Below are positions 25,048 to 34,919 of a DNA stretch of 40,685 nucleotides, in pieces. Source of the DNA: Actinomycetota bacterium. Its GTDB lineage: Bacteria; Actinomycetota; Aquicultoria; CAJVYJ01; JAUVQD01. The stretch lies in the NCBI GenBank assembly GCA_030679975.1, contig JAUXSL010000062.1, positions 1-40,685 of the forward strand, given 5' to 3'. The notes beneath the pieces were generated by a model. The model did no database searches and was not told where the DNA came from. It saw only the letters and a list, made by a program, of their open reading frames with translations. Within the stretch, counting starts at the first letter, position 1; every line of letters begins with the position of its first letter. The position numbers and the translations under genes are program-made.

Positions 25048-25668
25048 CTATCTTCGCGCTTCAAGCATCTCTTTGATCTTCATGACCCTGGTGAGGTTGG
25101 CCCGTTCTTGTTCCGAGAGGCTCATATTGATCTGCTTGATAGATTCTTCAAGTTGCGGGATGAGGATGTACTCGAGGGCGTTAACCCGACGCCTGGTCTT
25201 ATCGATTTCAACCGCCAGAAGCTGGATAGTCTTTTCCAGCTGCGCCAGGGATACGAGCGGATTGAGGACGGTCTCAAAACCGGTAACCGCGCTGTCCAGA
25301 ACAGCGGGTGTCGTCGCCAGGCTATATTTAATCGAGACGGCCACTTGCGGGATGGTGAAGGTCGGCACTTTGATGCTTAAGAGATTCTCCAGACCGACTT
25401 CGACCGTTGTCGGCTGCCCGGTCCCGGCCAGGGCTTCGGTTATGACTATGGTGCCGCCCTCGCCTCTGGCAACAGCCAGGACGCCAAACGCCTCGGCCAG
25501 CGCTTCCTCGATATCCACCCGGCCTGATCTTGCTTTATCTATCAAAGCCAGGAACCGGCGGAGCAATTCGTCGAGCTTATCCTTTAGGAGCTTGTGGCCG
25601 CGTTTGGCCATCTGCGCCCGGCGGCGCAGTTTCAGGAGTTCCATTCTGTTGGGATTGATCTTAGCCAA
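25048..25668 (-). CDS. atpD: V/A-type ATPase subunit D
   Basis: Central-stalk coiled-coil subunit that rotates inside the A3B3 head. The N-terminal INPNRMELLKLRRRAQMAKRGHKLLKDKLDELLRRF block and the C-terminal RRVNALEYILIPQLEESIKQI block are diagnostic of family D; both are long helices. The start is TTG at 25668, chosen because the family begins a few residues before PNRMELLKL and AAGGG lies 7-8 nt upstream. The 206 residues are normal. It is the last gene of the operon, 12 bp after atpB. Confidence 0.95.
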   Translation of the reverse strand: MAKINPNRMELLKLRRRAQMAKRGHKLLKDKLDELLRRFLALIDKARSGRVDIEEALAEAFGVLAVARGEGGTIVITEALAGTGQPTTVEVGLENLLSIKVPTFTIPQVAVSIKYSLATTPAVLDSAVTGFETVLNPLVSLAQLEKTIQLLAVEIDKTRRRVNALEYILIPQLEESIKQINMSLSEQERANLTRVMKIKEMLEARR

Positions 25669-25680
25669 CCGCTTACCCTT

Positions 25681-25712
25681 CTAGATTCCTGCTTTCGCAG
25701 GAATGACAGGTA
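25681..25712. repeat. Dispersed palindromic repeat forming the end of atpB
   Basis: A perfect stem ATTCCTGC (25685-25692) / GCAGGAAT (25697-25704) with loop TTTC lies in GTCATTCCTGCGAAAGCAGG context on the minus strand. This matches a repeat common in many bacterial genomes and recognised in translation as VIPAKAGI. Here it supplies the last codons and the TAG stop of atpB. Confidence 0.7.
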
Positions 25713-27072
25713 GGTACTTCTCAATATGCTCTTCGCTGACGCGTTTCAGCTCGCCTTTCGGCAGCTCGGCCAGTAGGCTCCAACCAAGGGTGAGCGTCTC
25801 TTCGATCGAGCGCTCTTCGTTCTCGCCCTGGTTGACATATGTGGTTTCAAAGTCGCCGGCAAATCGAAGATAGGTCTTATCGAGATCGCTCAGCGCCGCC
25901 TCACCCAAAATAACCGATAGCTCCTGAGCTTCTTTCCCGCGAGCGTAAGCCGCAAAGAGCTGGTTCGACAGACCTGAATGGTCGGCGCGCGTCTTGCCCT
26001 CCCCTATCCCTTTTTCCTTCAAGCGAGAGAGCGAAGGCATAACGTCAATCGGCGGATAGATATTGCGTCTATGGAGGTCTCGACTGAGGATTATCTGGCC
26101 TTCGGTGATATAGCCGGTCAAGTCGGGAATCGGATGAGTTTTATCGTCATCCGGCATCGTCAACACCGGTATCTGGGTTATCGAACCCGACCTCCCCTTG
26201 ATGCGGCCCGCCCGTTCATACATTGTCGCCAGGTCGGTATAGAGATAGCCGGGGTATCCGCGCCGCCCCGGGACTTCTTTGCGGGCCGACGAGACCTCGC
26301 GCAGAGCTTCGCAATAATAAGTCATGTCGGTCATGATGACGAGCACGTGCATGTTAAGGTCAAAAGCCAGGTATTCAGCGGCGGTCAGCGCCATCCTCGG
26401 GGTTGCCAGGCGCTCGACCGGCGGATCGTCGGCGAGATTTATAAAGAGCACCGCCCGCTCGATGGCGGCTGTGCTCTTGAATTGGTCGATGAAATAGTTG
26501 GCTTCTTCAAAAGTTATCCCCATGGCCGCGAAGACGACGGCAAAATCGCCTTCTCCCCCCAGGACGCGGCTCTGGCGCGCGATCTGGGCCGCCAGCCGGG
26601 AATGAGGCATGCCGGAGCCGGAAAATATCGGCAACTTCTGCCCGCGAACCAGCGGGTTCATGCCATCGATGGCTGAAATCCCTGTCTCGATAAAATCGGA
26701 AGGGTAAGCCCGGGCATAGGGATTTATCGGATTGCCATGGATATCGACCCGCTTTTCCGGCAGCAGTTTCGGCCCGCCGTCCATAGGCCGGCCGAGCCCG
26801 TCGAATATCCGCCCCAGCATATCTTTTGAAACACCTAATTGGAGGCCGCGGCCGATAAACTTTACCCGGGTCTGGGTGGTGTTAAGCCCCTGGGTGCTCT
26901 CGAAAGATTGGACCACCGCGATATCCGTGGATATGTCCAAAACCTGTCCGCGGCCTATCTTGCCGCTCGGAAATTCAAGCTCGACCAGTTCGCCATATTT
27001 GACGTCGGTCACTTTTTCGACAAAGAGAAGCGGCCCGACCACGTCTTTGATCGTCAGGTATTCTTTAGCCAT
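25681..27072 (-). CDS. atpB: V/A-type ATPase subunit B (regulatory)
   Basis: Noncatalytic nucleotide-binding subunit of the A3B3 head. As expected for B, the P-loop position is degenerate ([17 protein letters not shown]). Family blocks [50 protein letters not shown] and [19 protein letters not shown] are intact. The 463 residues end in [10 protein letters not shown], in which VIPAKAGI is the translation of an inserted palindromic repeat, so the native C-terminus has been replaced. It starts 1 bp after the A subunit stop. Confidence 0.97.
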   Translation of the reverse strand: MAKEYLTIKDVVGPLLFVEKVTDVKYGELVELEFPSGKIGRGQVLDISTDIAVVQSFESTQGLNTTQTRVKFIGRGLQLGVSKDMLGRIFDGLGRPMDGGPKLLPEKRVDIHGNPINPYARAYPSDFIETGISAIDGMNPLVRGQKLPIFSGSGMPHSRLAAQIARQSRVLGGEGDFAVVFAAMGITFEEANYFIDQFKSTAAIERAVLFINLADDPPVERLATPRMALTAAEYLAFDLNMHVLVIMTDMTYYCEALREVSSARKEVPGRRGYPGYLYTDLATMYERAGRIKGRSGSITQIPVLTMPDDDKTHPIPDLTGYITEGQIILSRDLHRRNIYPPIDVMPSLSRLKEKGIGEGKTRADHSGLSNQLFAAYARGKEAQELSVILGEAALSDLDKTYLRFAGDFETTYVNQGENEERSIEETLTLGWSLLAELPKGELKRVSEEHIEKYLPVIPAKAGI

Positions 27073-27073
27073 C

Positions 27074-30000
27074 TTAAGCTTCCACCACCGCTTCTATCGT
27101 CATTGAGCCGGCAATCTCAGACTTTATCTCAGCGTATTGGTCCATCTCGTCATCGGTCAGCATCTTAGCGCGGGCTATCCTTCCCCTGACCGGACCGGTG
27201 ACTATCTGTTCGAGCGGCATACCCCCGGTGGCGGCTTCCACTGCCAGACGGTGCCAGGTCATTATCAAATCCAGCAAGCGGAACTGCCGCTTGGGGGAAG
27301 TGAACGTATCCAGCTCAGAGAAGGCGTTTTGCTGAAGAAAATCCTCCCTGATAGATTTAGCCGTTTCCAGGATCAGCCGCTCCTCGTCGGAGAGAGATTC
27401 CACTCCCACCAGTCTCACTATCTCCCGCAATTCGGATTCAATTTGCAGGAGGCGCATGGCTTCCCGGCGCTGAGACCGGAAATCCGGATCCACGTTGGTG
27501 TCCCACCACTCCTCGAGTCGCTCGAGATAGAGGGAGTAGCTGATAAGCCAGTTGATGGCCGGGAAGTGCCGCTCGTAGGCAAGCTTGTCTTCCAGGCCCC
27601 AGAAGACCTTTACGACGCGCAGGGTCGCCTGAACAACCGGTTCGGATAAGTCGCCGCCGGGAGGCGATACGGACCCGATGACCGTGACGCTTCCCTCTCT
27701 TTGCGGGCTTCCCATGGCCAGGACGCTCCCCGAGCGTTCGTAAAAAGCCGCCAGGCGGGAACTGAGATAAGCGGGATAGCCTTCCTCCCCGGGCATCTCC
27801 TCGAGCCGTCCGGATATCTCGCGCAAGGCTTCGGCCCAGCGAGAGGTGGAATCAGCCTGTAGGGCCACGTTATACCCCATATCGCGGAAGTATTCGGCGA
27901 TGGTGATGCCGGTGTATATTGAAGCTTCCCGGGCCGCCACCGGCATATTCGAAGTGTTGGCGATGAGGACCGTCCGTTCCATCAGCGGCCGGCCGCTGTA
28001 CGGGTCTGTCAGCTCGGGAAATTCAATCAAGACGTCGGTCATTTCGTTCCCCCGCTCCCCGCAGCCGATAAAGATGATGACCTCGGCGTTGGCCCACTTG
28101 GCCAGTTGATGCTGTATAACGGTGTTATGGAGTATCATTGGCGTTTCGCCGCCGATAAAATTGTGATAAATAGGCACTTCCAAGTCATAAACATCGTGCG
28201 GCCCGTCAATCCGCTCAATTGAAACGATCTCGTCGGCAAATATGTTCTCAAAATAGACATCGCTCATCTTGTCGAGCCAAACGTCCTTAATCACGGCTGT
28301 AAAGCGGTCGAACGTCATTGTGCTCATGCGTTCCCCGGCCAAGTAGTTATGTATCTCTACTCCGGCTCGTTTTAATTCAGCATACGGCCGACCTTTTTGC
28401 GTATAGATATCTTGAATCCGGGAGCGTCCAAGCGGAACAACGTCAATGGACGTGTACGCGCGCTTGATCGTGCTCAGGTACTTGCTTATTTTGATAAACT
28501 TTCGGTCGCCATTAATGCTGCAATTCTCATAAAAAAGACTTATGTTATTTCGACTTGAAATTATTACCCTGTAGGCGCGGTGACCGGATATCGACCTTGA
28601 GCGGGCCCTAAACAAAATACCTAAGCGCATAAGCAGGTAAGAAAGACCGCTAACCATCTTCCCACTAGACGTTGCGATCTCAATCTCGTTCTTCGTGGAT
28701 TGAAAATGCCCGTCGCAAGCAAAATACGCCCCTAAGAACCCCCCGACAGCATCATCCGAACCGGCCATTACGATATGCGGCACATCGGCTGATAGAGATT
28801 TCTTATAGTGAGGAAAGCCCAGTCTAAGCAGCAATTTCGCTAAAACAGAACTGTAAACCTCAGAACATCTAACCGTATTGCTAACGCGTCGATTACCTTT
28901 AAGACCAAAAAGCTTGTCAAGCAAGCCGTCGAATAGCTGCAGCATTGCCTCATCGTTGTTGAAGAATTTTACAGTATCTTTCTTTATGGTCCCGTCGCCC
29001 AACAGAAGCCCCAGGAAGATCGCGAAGTCTCGGTCGCAGACGCTCGGGATCTTAACTTGTGTACTGCGCCGCTCGCCTTTAACTAACCTGATCGGAGGTC
29101 TCTCCACCCCAGCAGCCTTGCACAGTTTCTCAAAAACGCCAACCGTGGGTCTATTCTTGCCTCTAATCAATTCAGTAAGAGCTAAATAGGAAATGCCTAG
29201 TTTTGCGCTGAGCAATTTGCGACTGCCTGAATTCTTGATGGCGCGCTTGATAACCGACGGCGTTTCACGAAGCACATCATCATCACATATGCGTTGATCA
29301 GGTAAGAGTGTAAACGCATCAATGGGTTGATTTTGCGTGTGCGTGTACAGCAATCGTGGCGCCGCTAAAAAGTCGCCCACTTTTAGGTCGCGGCCTTCGA
29401 CTTCCACAACATGCAAGTCGTCCGCGAATTTAAATAACTTGTGAATCGGTGTAATTTCAGCTGCTCTGCCGGTCCTGGTCTTAATCCTAAGCAGACAATC
29501 GCTTTTTCCCTTATAAACCGAAGAGGCTTTCGAACGAACAAATCGCCCGTCGTTATACGAGAAAAGCTGTATTGGTTGGTTGAGTAGAGTGTATGCCTCT
29601 CTATGATCTTCATAGACTTTACCTGCCCCATGGTGAAGTTCGAAGACGTCTTTTACTGAGATAAGCAGGCCGTCGCCAAGCAAAACTTTCGTCTCTCCAC
29701 TGACGCACTTCCCGCTCCCGAAAGGCCCGGGCACGCAAGCTGTTCCACCTTTGGCGATAGGAAAAAAGGTATCGATAACGCGTTGGCCGGTAATGAGCGG
29801 CTCCGTTGGGTTAGCTCTCCTCTGAACAGGGCGGCCGACTCGAACAGGCCACTTTTGCATCATCGTGATATCGACGCGGGCGCCTCCGGGCGCCTCGACA
29901 ACCGCGACCGCTTCTTCAACAGTGAAATCCCCTTCTTTGATGTCTACGATCTTGCCGCCGATCCCAGTCGGCGCCATTATCTTATGCAAAATGATGTTGG

Positions 30001-30421
30001 TTTCCTGGACGGTCCCGAGCACATCGCCGGGGGCCACCTCATCGCCCTCTTTTACCAGAGGCTTAAAAAGCCAGCGCCTTGCCCGATCTAAGCCGGGGGC
30101 GTCAATGCCCCGGCCGATAAAATCGCCGCTCTCTTCCATCAGCACCTTCAGCGGCCTTTGCACGCCGTCATAAATAGAACTCAAGAGACCGGGCCCAAGC
30201 TCAACGCTGAGCGGCTCGCCGGTGGCTAGAACCACGTCGCCCGGCCCCAATCCGGCGGTTTCCTCGTATACCTGAATGGAGGCGAGATCGCCGCGTAGCT
30301 CGATTATTTCGCCCATCAATTTAGCTTCGCCGACGCGGACCATATCGTACATCTTGGCGTCGCCCAACCCCTCCGCGATGACTAGAGGCCCGGCCACTCT
30401 GACTATTTTGCCGTCTATCAC
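27074..30421 (-). CDS. atpA: V/A-type ATPase catalytic subunit A with intein
   Basis: Catalytic subunit of the ATPase head, 1115 residues before splicing. Residues 1-238 and 767-1115 are the host protein (587 residues joined, a normal size). Residues 239-766 are an intein. The insertion splits the P-loop: GPFGSGK before it and T after it, so the catalytic Walker A GPFGSGKT exists only after splicing. Downstream host motifs such as [19 protein letters not shown] and [22 protein letters not shown] are intact. The start is GTG with AGGAG 7 nt upstream, overlapping the region just after the F subunit stop. ATPase assembly therefore depends on intein activity. Confidence 0.97.
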   Translation of the reverse strand: MIDGKIVRVAGPLVIAEGLGDAKMYDMVRVGEAKLMGEIIELRGDLASIQVYEETAGLGPGDVVLATGEPLSVELGPGLLSSIYDGVQRPLKVLMEESGDFIGRGIDAPGLDRARRWLFKPLVKEGDEVAPGDVLGTVQETNIILHKIMAPTGIGGKIVDIKEGDFTVEEAVAVVEAPGGARVDITMMQKWPVRVGRPVQRRANPTEPLITGQRVIDTFFPIAKGGTACVPGPFGSGKCVSGETKVLLGDGLLISVKDVFELHHGAGKVYEDHREAYTLLNQPIQLFSYNDGRFVRSKASSVYKGKSDCLLRIKTRTGRAAEITPIHKLFKFADDLHVVEVEGRDLKVGDFLAAPRLLYTHTQNQPIDAFTLLPDQRICDDDVLRETPSVIKRAIKNSGSRKLLSAKLGISYLALTELIRGKNRPTVGVFEKLCKAAGVERPPIRLVKGERRSTQVKIPSVCDRDFAIFLGLLLGDGTIKKDTVKFFNNDEAMLQLFDGLLDKLFGLKGNRRVSNTVRCSEVYSSVLAKLLLRLGFPHYKKSLSADVPHIVMAGSDDAVGGFLGAYFACDGHFQSTKNEIEIATSSGKMVSGLSYLLMRLGILFRARSRSISGHRAYRVIISSRNNISLFYENCSINGDRKFIKISKYLSTIKRAYTSIDVVPLGRSRIQDIYTQKGRPYAELKRAGVEIHNYLAGERMSTMTFDRFTAVIKDVWLDKMSDVYFENIFADEIVSIERIDGPHDVYDLEVPIYHNFIGGETPMILHNTVIQHQLAKWANAEVIIFIGCGERGNEMTDVLIEFPELTDPYSGRPLMERTVLIANTSNMPVAAREASIYTGITIAEYFRDMGYNVALQADSTSRWAEALREISGRLEEMPGEEGYPAYLSSRLAAFYERSGSVLAMGSPQREGSVTVIGSVSPPGGDLSEPVVQATLRVVKVFWGLEDKLAYERHFPAINWLISYSLYLERLEEWWDTNVDPDFRSQRREAMRLLQIESELREIVRLVGVESLSDEERLILETAKSIREDFLQQNAFSELDTFTSPKRQFRLLDLIMTWHRLAVEAATGGMPLEQIVTGPVRGRIARAKMLTDDEMDQYAEIKSEIAGSMTIEAVVEA
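28124..29707 (-). mobile_element. Intein with LAGLIDADG endonuclease and extra HTH (528 residues)
   Basis: The element begins with Cys ([13 protein letters not shown], block A) and ends with LHN before Thr of the host. Block B has ITPIH (324-327 of the precursor), block F is [15 protein letters not shown] and block G MILHN. Two LAGLIDADG-type motifs, FLGLLLGDG (catalytic D476) and [10 protein letters not shown] (D570), are intact, so the homing endonuclease could be active. A XRE-like HTH (about residues 388-445, bases 29087-29260) lies between the splicing domain and the endonuclease. The segment looks less GC-rich than its flanks. The same P-loop insertion point is known from archaeal VMA inteins. 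Confidence 0.95.
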
Positions 30422-30424
30422 TCC

Positions 30425-30760
30425 TTAACTCCTGACTTCCGACTCGTGACTGCTTTTTATGCTGGCGCCGATCGCCCGTTCCATAAGGTCTTTTATATAT
30501 CGCTGACCTGCGCCGAGCGAGCCGGCTGTGGACGGAATAGCCAGAACCGCCGGAGTCGATCGCGCTTCGATCTGTTTTATCAGCGGCAGGGCCGCTTCGA
30601 ATATGGGCTCGGTCATGAAGACGATCGCGTAATCTGCGGCAACGACCGAGGGCCAGATTTCGCTTACCTCTTGAGGGTCGTCCAGACTGTAAGCATCTAC
30701 GCCGATCGGTTTGAACCCTAAAACGGAAGTCGAATCGCCGATAACGGCCAGCTTAGGCAT
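30425..30760 (-). CDS. atpF: V/A-type ATPase subunit F
   Basis: Small central-stalk subunit that links D to the rotor and modulates activity. The typical start LAVIGDSTSVLGFKPIGVDAY and the DYAIVFMTEPIFE block identify it. Its 111 residues are normal. Its start overlaps the C subunit gene by 8 bp and it ends 3 bp before atpA. Confidence 0.93.
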   Translation of the reverse strand: MPKLAVIGDSTSVLGFKPIGVDAYSLDDPQEVSEIWPSVVAADYAIVFMTEPIFEAALPLIKQIEARSTPAVLAIPSTAGSLGAGQRYIKDLMERAIGASIKSSHESEVRS

Positions 30761-31616
30761 AGATGCGACTCACCCTGTCTTTAATGCGCTCCGCCGGCAC
30801 TCCGCTTAAATGGCTCAAAACTATCAAGCGGATCAATTTTACTTCATGTTCTCGCGCCGCTACGTAAGCGAAGACCGGCTCCGGGCCGGAGTTAAAACGA
30901 TGCGAAGTGACCAACCAGTCGATAGCCGCGTTATCGGCGGCCAGATCATATTCGGCGATCGACGATACCGTCGCCATGACCTCGGCAAGATGCTCGGTGT
31001 CGCCTCCGGCGATCATCTCTTTACCGCCGCGCACCGCGATGCGCCCGTTGGCCAGGTCAATTAAAAGCTTTGTGTAAGCCGTTATCCACTTAGACTTTAA
31101 TTTACCGGCCAAAGCGAGGAGGTTGGCAAAGTAATGCCTGTCAAGGACGATGTCGATTTCCTCGATCCGTTGATCTTCGTTGTATTTGGCCAACGCTTCC
31201 TGGGCCGCCGACTCCAGAGGCTCCGGTAGATCAGCCGTATCGATGTCGGCCGCCCCAAGGGGCGACAGGAGGACTTCCGCCTGCTGACCGAGGCCGCTCT
31301 TCAGGAGCGCCCGCAGGTTAAGAAAATCATATCGGCTACGGAAATAAGTCTCCATTTCCAGGGGAATATTTGACTCGTGCAGCAAGGCATAGGCGCTGCT
31401 CAACTGCTTGTCGAGCGCCGCTTCGACCTCGGCAATAGTCCCGGCCGAGCGCATGTCCTGGCCATAATCCGTTTCAGCCAGTACCCGATGGACTTCATCC
31501 ATATTTGCCGACTCGATAAGACGCTTTACCCGCTCTAAGCTAACCATCTTAGTCTCCAGCACCCGGACCCTGCCGGTGGCGAAACCATATTTAATTATCT
31601 GAGCGCCGAACGCCAT
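30753..31616 (-). CDS. atpC: V/A-type ATPase subunit C
   Basis: Funnel-shaped subunit (AC39/d homologue) that connects the D/F shaft to the K ring. The N-terminal YGFATGRVRVLETKMVSLERVKRLIES and repeated three-helix pattern with YFRSRYDFLNLRALLKSGL and DRHYFANLLALAGKL identify it. At 287 residues it is somewhat shorter than the usual 320-350. The ATG shares a base with the E subunit stop (TGATG). Confidence 0.88.
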   Translation of the reverse strand: MAFGAQIIKYGFATGRVRVLETKMVSLERVKRLIESANMDEVHRVLAETDYGQDMRSAGTIAEVEAALDKQLSSAYALLHESNIPLEMETYFRSRYDFLNLRALLKSGLGQQAEVLLSPLGAADIDTADLPEPLESAAQEALAKYNEDQRIEEIDIVLDRHYFANLLALAGKLKSKWITAYTKLLIDLANGRIAVRGGKEMIAGGDTEHLAEVMATVSSIAEYDLAADNAAIDWLVTSHRFNSGPEPVFAYVAAREHEVKLIRLIVLSHLSGVPAERIKDRVSRIYA

Positions 31617-32212
31617 CAGTCGTCATCTCCGAAAATAATCCGCGCGACTTCCGCCTCAAGCTCCTCGCGGGCCGATTCAAGCAGGGCGTTAAGAGCGAAA
31701 CTTTCCTCGATCTTCCCGGCGCTCAAAATAAACCCCTTGCCTATCGGCCGGATGTTTGAGGCTAAAGAAACCGGCGCGCGCCCGTTCAACTTGAGAGCGG
31801 TGTTAGCTTTTTGAACCACCGCTTTAGCGACGGCCGCATTCGCGTCGTCGAAAATGACCTCTTCCCCGCCGCCCGCCCGCGCGGCTACGAGCCCGGCGAG
31901 CATATCTATATATTGATCTTCGCTCACTCCCTCGATCAGCTCGCCGGCCCGGCTAAAAGCCTGGTCGATAACGGTTTGCTTGGCGGCGATCACCCGGTCG
32001 CGCGCGGCCAGACCGGCAGCGGCCAGCTGCTGTTTCTTTTTCTGAGCGCCGGCCCGACGCGACCGCGCCTGGGCATCTTTAATAAATCGGTCGGCCTCAG
32101 CTTTTGCGTCCGCGGCGATTTGAGCGGCGGTCTTTTTTGCCCGGGCTGTCAGCCGCTCGGCTTCGGTGGAAGCGTCCGCGATTATGCGGTCGCCGATCGT
32201 CTTTATCGGCAC
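31616..32212 (-). CDS. atpE: V/A-type ATPase subunit E
   Basis: Peripheral-stalk subunit. The N-terminal 75 residues are an Ala/Lys-rich coiled coil (ADASTEAERLTARAKKTAAQIAADAKAEADRF), followed by a globular C-terminal domain ending EEVARIIFG-like. The 198-residue length is typical. It pairs with the coiled-coil subunit encoded first in the operon. It starts 3 bp after the K subunit gene. Confidence 0.9.
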   Translation of the reverse strand: MPIKTIGDRIIADASTEAERLTARAKKTAAQIAADAKAEADRFIKDAQARSRRAGAQKKKQQLAAAGLAARDRVIAAKQTVIDQAFSRAGELIEGVSEDQYIDMLAGLVAARAGGGEEVIFDDANAAVAKAVVQKANTALKLNGRAPVSLASNIRPIGKGFILSAGKIEESFALNALLESAREELEAEVARIIFGDDD

Positions 32213-32214
32213 TC

Positions 32215-32703
32215 TTAGACCTGGCCTTTGATGTTTAAGAGGAACAGCATGCTGATTATCAGCGACAGCACCGCATAGGTCTCGACCAGCGCCGGCAGGA
32301 TTATCGCCCGGCCACCCGCTTCAGGCCGTTTCCCGATCAACGACGCCGCGCCGGTGCCGGTCAGCCCTTGAAAGATGGCCGATACCAAGCAAGCGAACGC
32401 AACCGGCATGCAAGCGAGAAACACTTGAAATCCAACGGTTGGGTCGGCCAACAGCTTCGGGTCGCGCAAGAAAAACGTCCAGACGAGGAAGGCGGTAATA
32501 AAGCCGTAAATCCCCTGCGTGCCGGGCATCGCAACAATTGGAAGAATCCGCCCGAACTTATCCGGGTCCTCCGCAAGAACCCCGGAGCCGACATTAGCGG
32601 CATAAGTGATACCCATCGATGAGCCGATGGCCCCGCCGATAAACGCGGTCCCCGCCCCCATTAGAGCCCAATGGGTGCCGGCAAAAAACAGAAAAAATTT
32701 CAT
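32215..32703 (-). CDS. atpK: V/A-type ATPase rotor proteolipid subunit K, Na+-type
   Basis: Membrane rotor subunit with four helices, formed of two hairpins of the duplicated kind, 162 residues. The ion-binding Glu141 lies in the last helix (PALVETYAVLSL). Residues matching the Na+ ligands of Enterococcus hirae NtpK are present: T62 and Q63 in MPGTQGIYGF and Q112 in IFQGL, with E141. This predicts Na+ coupling; that is inference from the known structure. The ribosome site AGGAGGAG lies inside the end of the I subunit gene. Confidence 0.95.
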   Translation of the reverse strand: MKFFLFFAGTHWALMGAGTAFIGGAIGSSMGITYAANVGSGVLAEDPDKFGRILPIVAMPGTQGIYGFITAFLVWTFFLRDPKLLADPTVGFQVFLACMPVAFACLVSAIFQGLTGTGAASLIGKRPEAGGRAIILPALVETYAVLSLIISMLFLLNIKGQV

Positions 32704-32706
32704 CCT

Positions 32707-34917
32707 CTACTCCTCCTTGACTATTAGATGGTCGGTTTCAAAGGCGAAAGGACGGAAGGCTTTTCCGCCGTCCTCGTAAAACTTGCTAAAAAATTCTACG
32801 AACTGCAAGCGCAGCGGGTGAACGAACGCGCCCAGTAAATTAATAACGAGATTGACGATATGCAGGGGTATCGCGATCGCGAGGGCCAACAATATCCCGA
32901 CCGGCAAACCGACTACCGTCACTCCGGACACCAATCCGGCCAGCGTGTTGATGACAAACCCGATTAAAAAAGTGGCCAGCCCCAAAGCCATTAAGCGGCT
33001 ATAGGAGAGTATGTCCCCGATAAAGCTCGACAGCCCGTATAGATTATAAAGGCCGGAGCCCAATCCGCCAAGCGCCCGCCTGGTCGATGAGCTAGTGAAA
33101 AGCCCTCCCACAATCGCCAATCCGGCCACCGGTAAAAGCGACACCTGCCCGGGCCTTACAAAGAGGGCCGCTATGACTGTGAGTAAAACGATTATAGAGA
33201 CGATGTCGCCTATTAGTTCGCTCTTAGCCGGTCTCTTGCCTGACCGGTCCGCCAATTTGCGTATCACGTCAATATAGCCGCTAAACAGGCCGCCGCTAAA
33301 AAGGACATAAATAACCGCCGATATTCCCATGGCTTGAACACCGAGAGACAAGATCGTCTGATAGAAGCCGACCTTGGAAGCGAAGACCTCGATCGCCAGC
33401 CAACCCGTAGCGGCCGCTACGGCCGATACAACGACCGCCATCAAGGAAAGGTTGTCATAGATAGCGGCGCTATAATCCCGATGACGCCACGAATCCAAGA
33501 ATTCCAATATCAGACCGGTCATTACCTGGACCACTCCGATCGCCCAGGTTATCATTAAAAACACAAACGCTTGCTGCAGAGGGTCGATAACCATAAGCGA
33601 TCGCAGGACGGGCGGCAAAGATTTTATATCTACCCCGAAATAACTGCCTGTTAAAACCCCAAAAATCATGGATGAGAAGCCGCCTAACGCGAAGACTTCC
33701 AGCCAAAGCCGACCAGCCGCAGTCAGCAGCAATTTTTTACTAAGCCAGAGACAGAAAAGAATAAGCACCAACCCATAGCCGAAGTCGCCTAAGGCTATTC
33801 CGAAAAATATAAAGAAAAAGATTCCCATTGTCGGCGTTGGATCTAGTTCCCGGTAGTTAGGTACGCCATATAGGCGAGTTAGCACTTCAAACGGCCGGAG
33901 CCACCTGATATTCCTTAAGACGATCGGAACTTTATCGTCCGGCCCGGGGTCGGAAAAAGTGAAGTCGATGACGGCTTTATGCGAACTAAGGCCGGCGCTT
34001 AGCCGGTCGGTCGCGGCCTCTTCGATCCAGCCTTGCAGCACGAAAGTAGAATCGGTTTGAGCAAATCTGGATTGTGTCTCGTATCTTATCCGACGGCCGC
34101 GAAGCCAATCGCTGACAATCATCACCTCATCTTCAAGGGGCAGAAGCGCGGTGATTTCCCCTTCAATGCGGCGCGTCTCTTTTTGCGCGCGACCTAGACG
34201 CGCATCGATGGAGTCCCTCTCTTCAGCCGGCGTGGCCGACCAACCTTCGATCGCCGCAGGCTCAAACCCGCCGGCCGCCAGAGCCCCCTCTACGGTGTGG
34301 CGACGAGGGGCAAAGTACAGGACTATAGTGCTCAACGTCTGTGCGCCGTCGCCGACAAAGGCGACTTCCGTTTCCGGACAAGCCTCGGCAAGCGTCGCTT
34401 CGAATCGCTCAAGATCGTTCCGCTTGACCCGGCCGGCCGCCAAGCCCATGTACTTGGATGGTTTTAGTTCATCGAAGCGGGCATCGAGTCCGCGCCAAGA
34501 CTCAAGCTCAGCCTGTTCTGCTTTTAGCTGTCCCTGCTCGCGCTGGAGCCCCGCGAGAGCCGCGTCAAATTCCTCGCATTTTAAATATAGTTCTTGAAAA
34601 TTGATTTTCTGATCGATACTGTTGAAGCGCGCTCTATCGACTACCAGGCGATCTTTCACAAAGCCGGCTATAAGCCCTTTTTTCGGCGGTTTAGCTTTTT
34701 TGAAAAAATCGAGAACAAACTGGACTTTTGTAAGCTCGAGACCAAGTTGTTCGGCCCGGCCGGCAAACAGTTCTTCATCGGCGCCTTTTCGGGCCGGCCC
34801 GGCCTCGTCGATCGCCTCAATCTCGATGAATCCGGCTTCCTGGAGGTCTGTGACGATAGCGGGCTGGTCGTGGCGATGAGCAATGAGCCAGACCTTCTTC
34901 ATCGAAGCGACAGCCAT
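32707..34917 (-). CDS. atpI: V/A-type ATPase subunit I
   Basis: Membrane stator subunit (a-subunit homologue) forming the ion half-channels. The N-terminal 340 residues are cytoplasmic, with coiled-coil hairpins (around 85-125 and 250-275), and the C-terminal half has about eight membrane helices. The conserved stator Arg lies in DILSYSRLMALGLATFLIG, about residue 640. The 736-residue size is somewhat above the usual 620-680. It starts 2 bp after the preceding gene, with AGG-rich sequence just upstream of the ATG; an alternative start is Met6. Confidence 0.94.
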   Translation of the reverse strand: MAVASMKKVWLIAHRHDQPAIVTDLQEAGFIEIEAIDEAGPARKGADEELFAGRAEQLGLELTKVQFVLDFFKKAKPPKKGLIAGFVKDRLVVDRARFNSIDQKINFQELYLKCEEFDAALAGLQREQGQLKAEQAELESWRGLDARFDELKPSKYMGLAAGRVKRNDLERFEATLAEACPETEVAFVGDGAQTLSTIVLYFAPRRHTVEGALAAGGFEPAAIEGWSATPAEERDSIDARLGRAQKETRRIEGEITALLPLEDEVMIVSDWLRGRRIRYETQSRFAQTDSTFVLQGWIEEAATDRLSAGLSSHKAVIDFTFSDPGPDDKVPIVLRNIRWLRPFEVLTRLYGVPNYRELDPTPTMGIFFFIFFGIALGDFGYGLVLILFCLWLSKKLLLTAAGRLWLEVFALGGFSSMIFGVLTGSYFGVDIKSLPPVLRSLMVIDPLQQAFVFLMITWAIGVVQVMTGLILEFLDSWRHRDYSAAIYDNLSLMAVVVSAVAAATGWLAIEVFASKVGFYQTILSLGVQAMGISAVIYVLFSGGLFSGYIDVIRKLADRSGKRPAKSELIGDIVSIIVLLTVIAALFVRPGQVSLLPVAGLAIVGGLFTSSSTRRALGGLGSGLYNLYGLSSFIGDILSYSRLMALGLATFLIGFVINTLAGLVSGVTVVGLPVGILLALAIAIPLHIVNLVINLLGAFVHPLRLQFVEFFSKFYEDGGKAFRPFAFETDHLIVKEE

Positions 34918-34919
34918 AA

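Noticed and set aside
25681-25712. The palindrome at the atpB/atpD junction as an intrinsic terminator.
   Set aside because: It has a 4-nt loop but no T-tract, and the last operon gene lies just beyond it.
26600-26680. Apparent broken P-loop in ATPase subunit B.
   Set aside because: The degenerate P-loop is normal for the noncatalytic B subunit and is not a defect.
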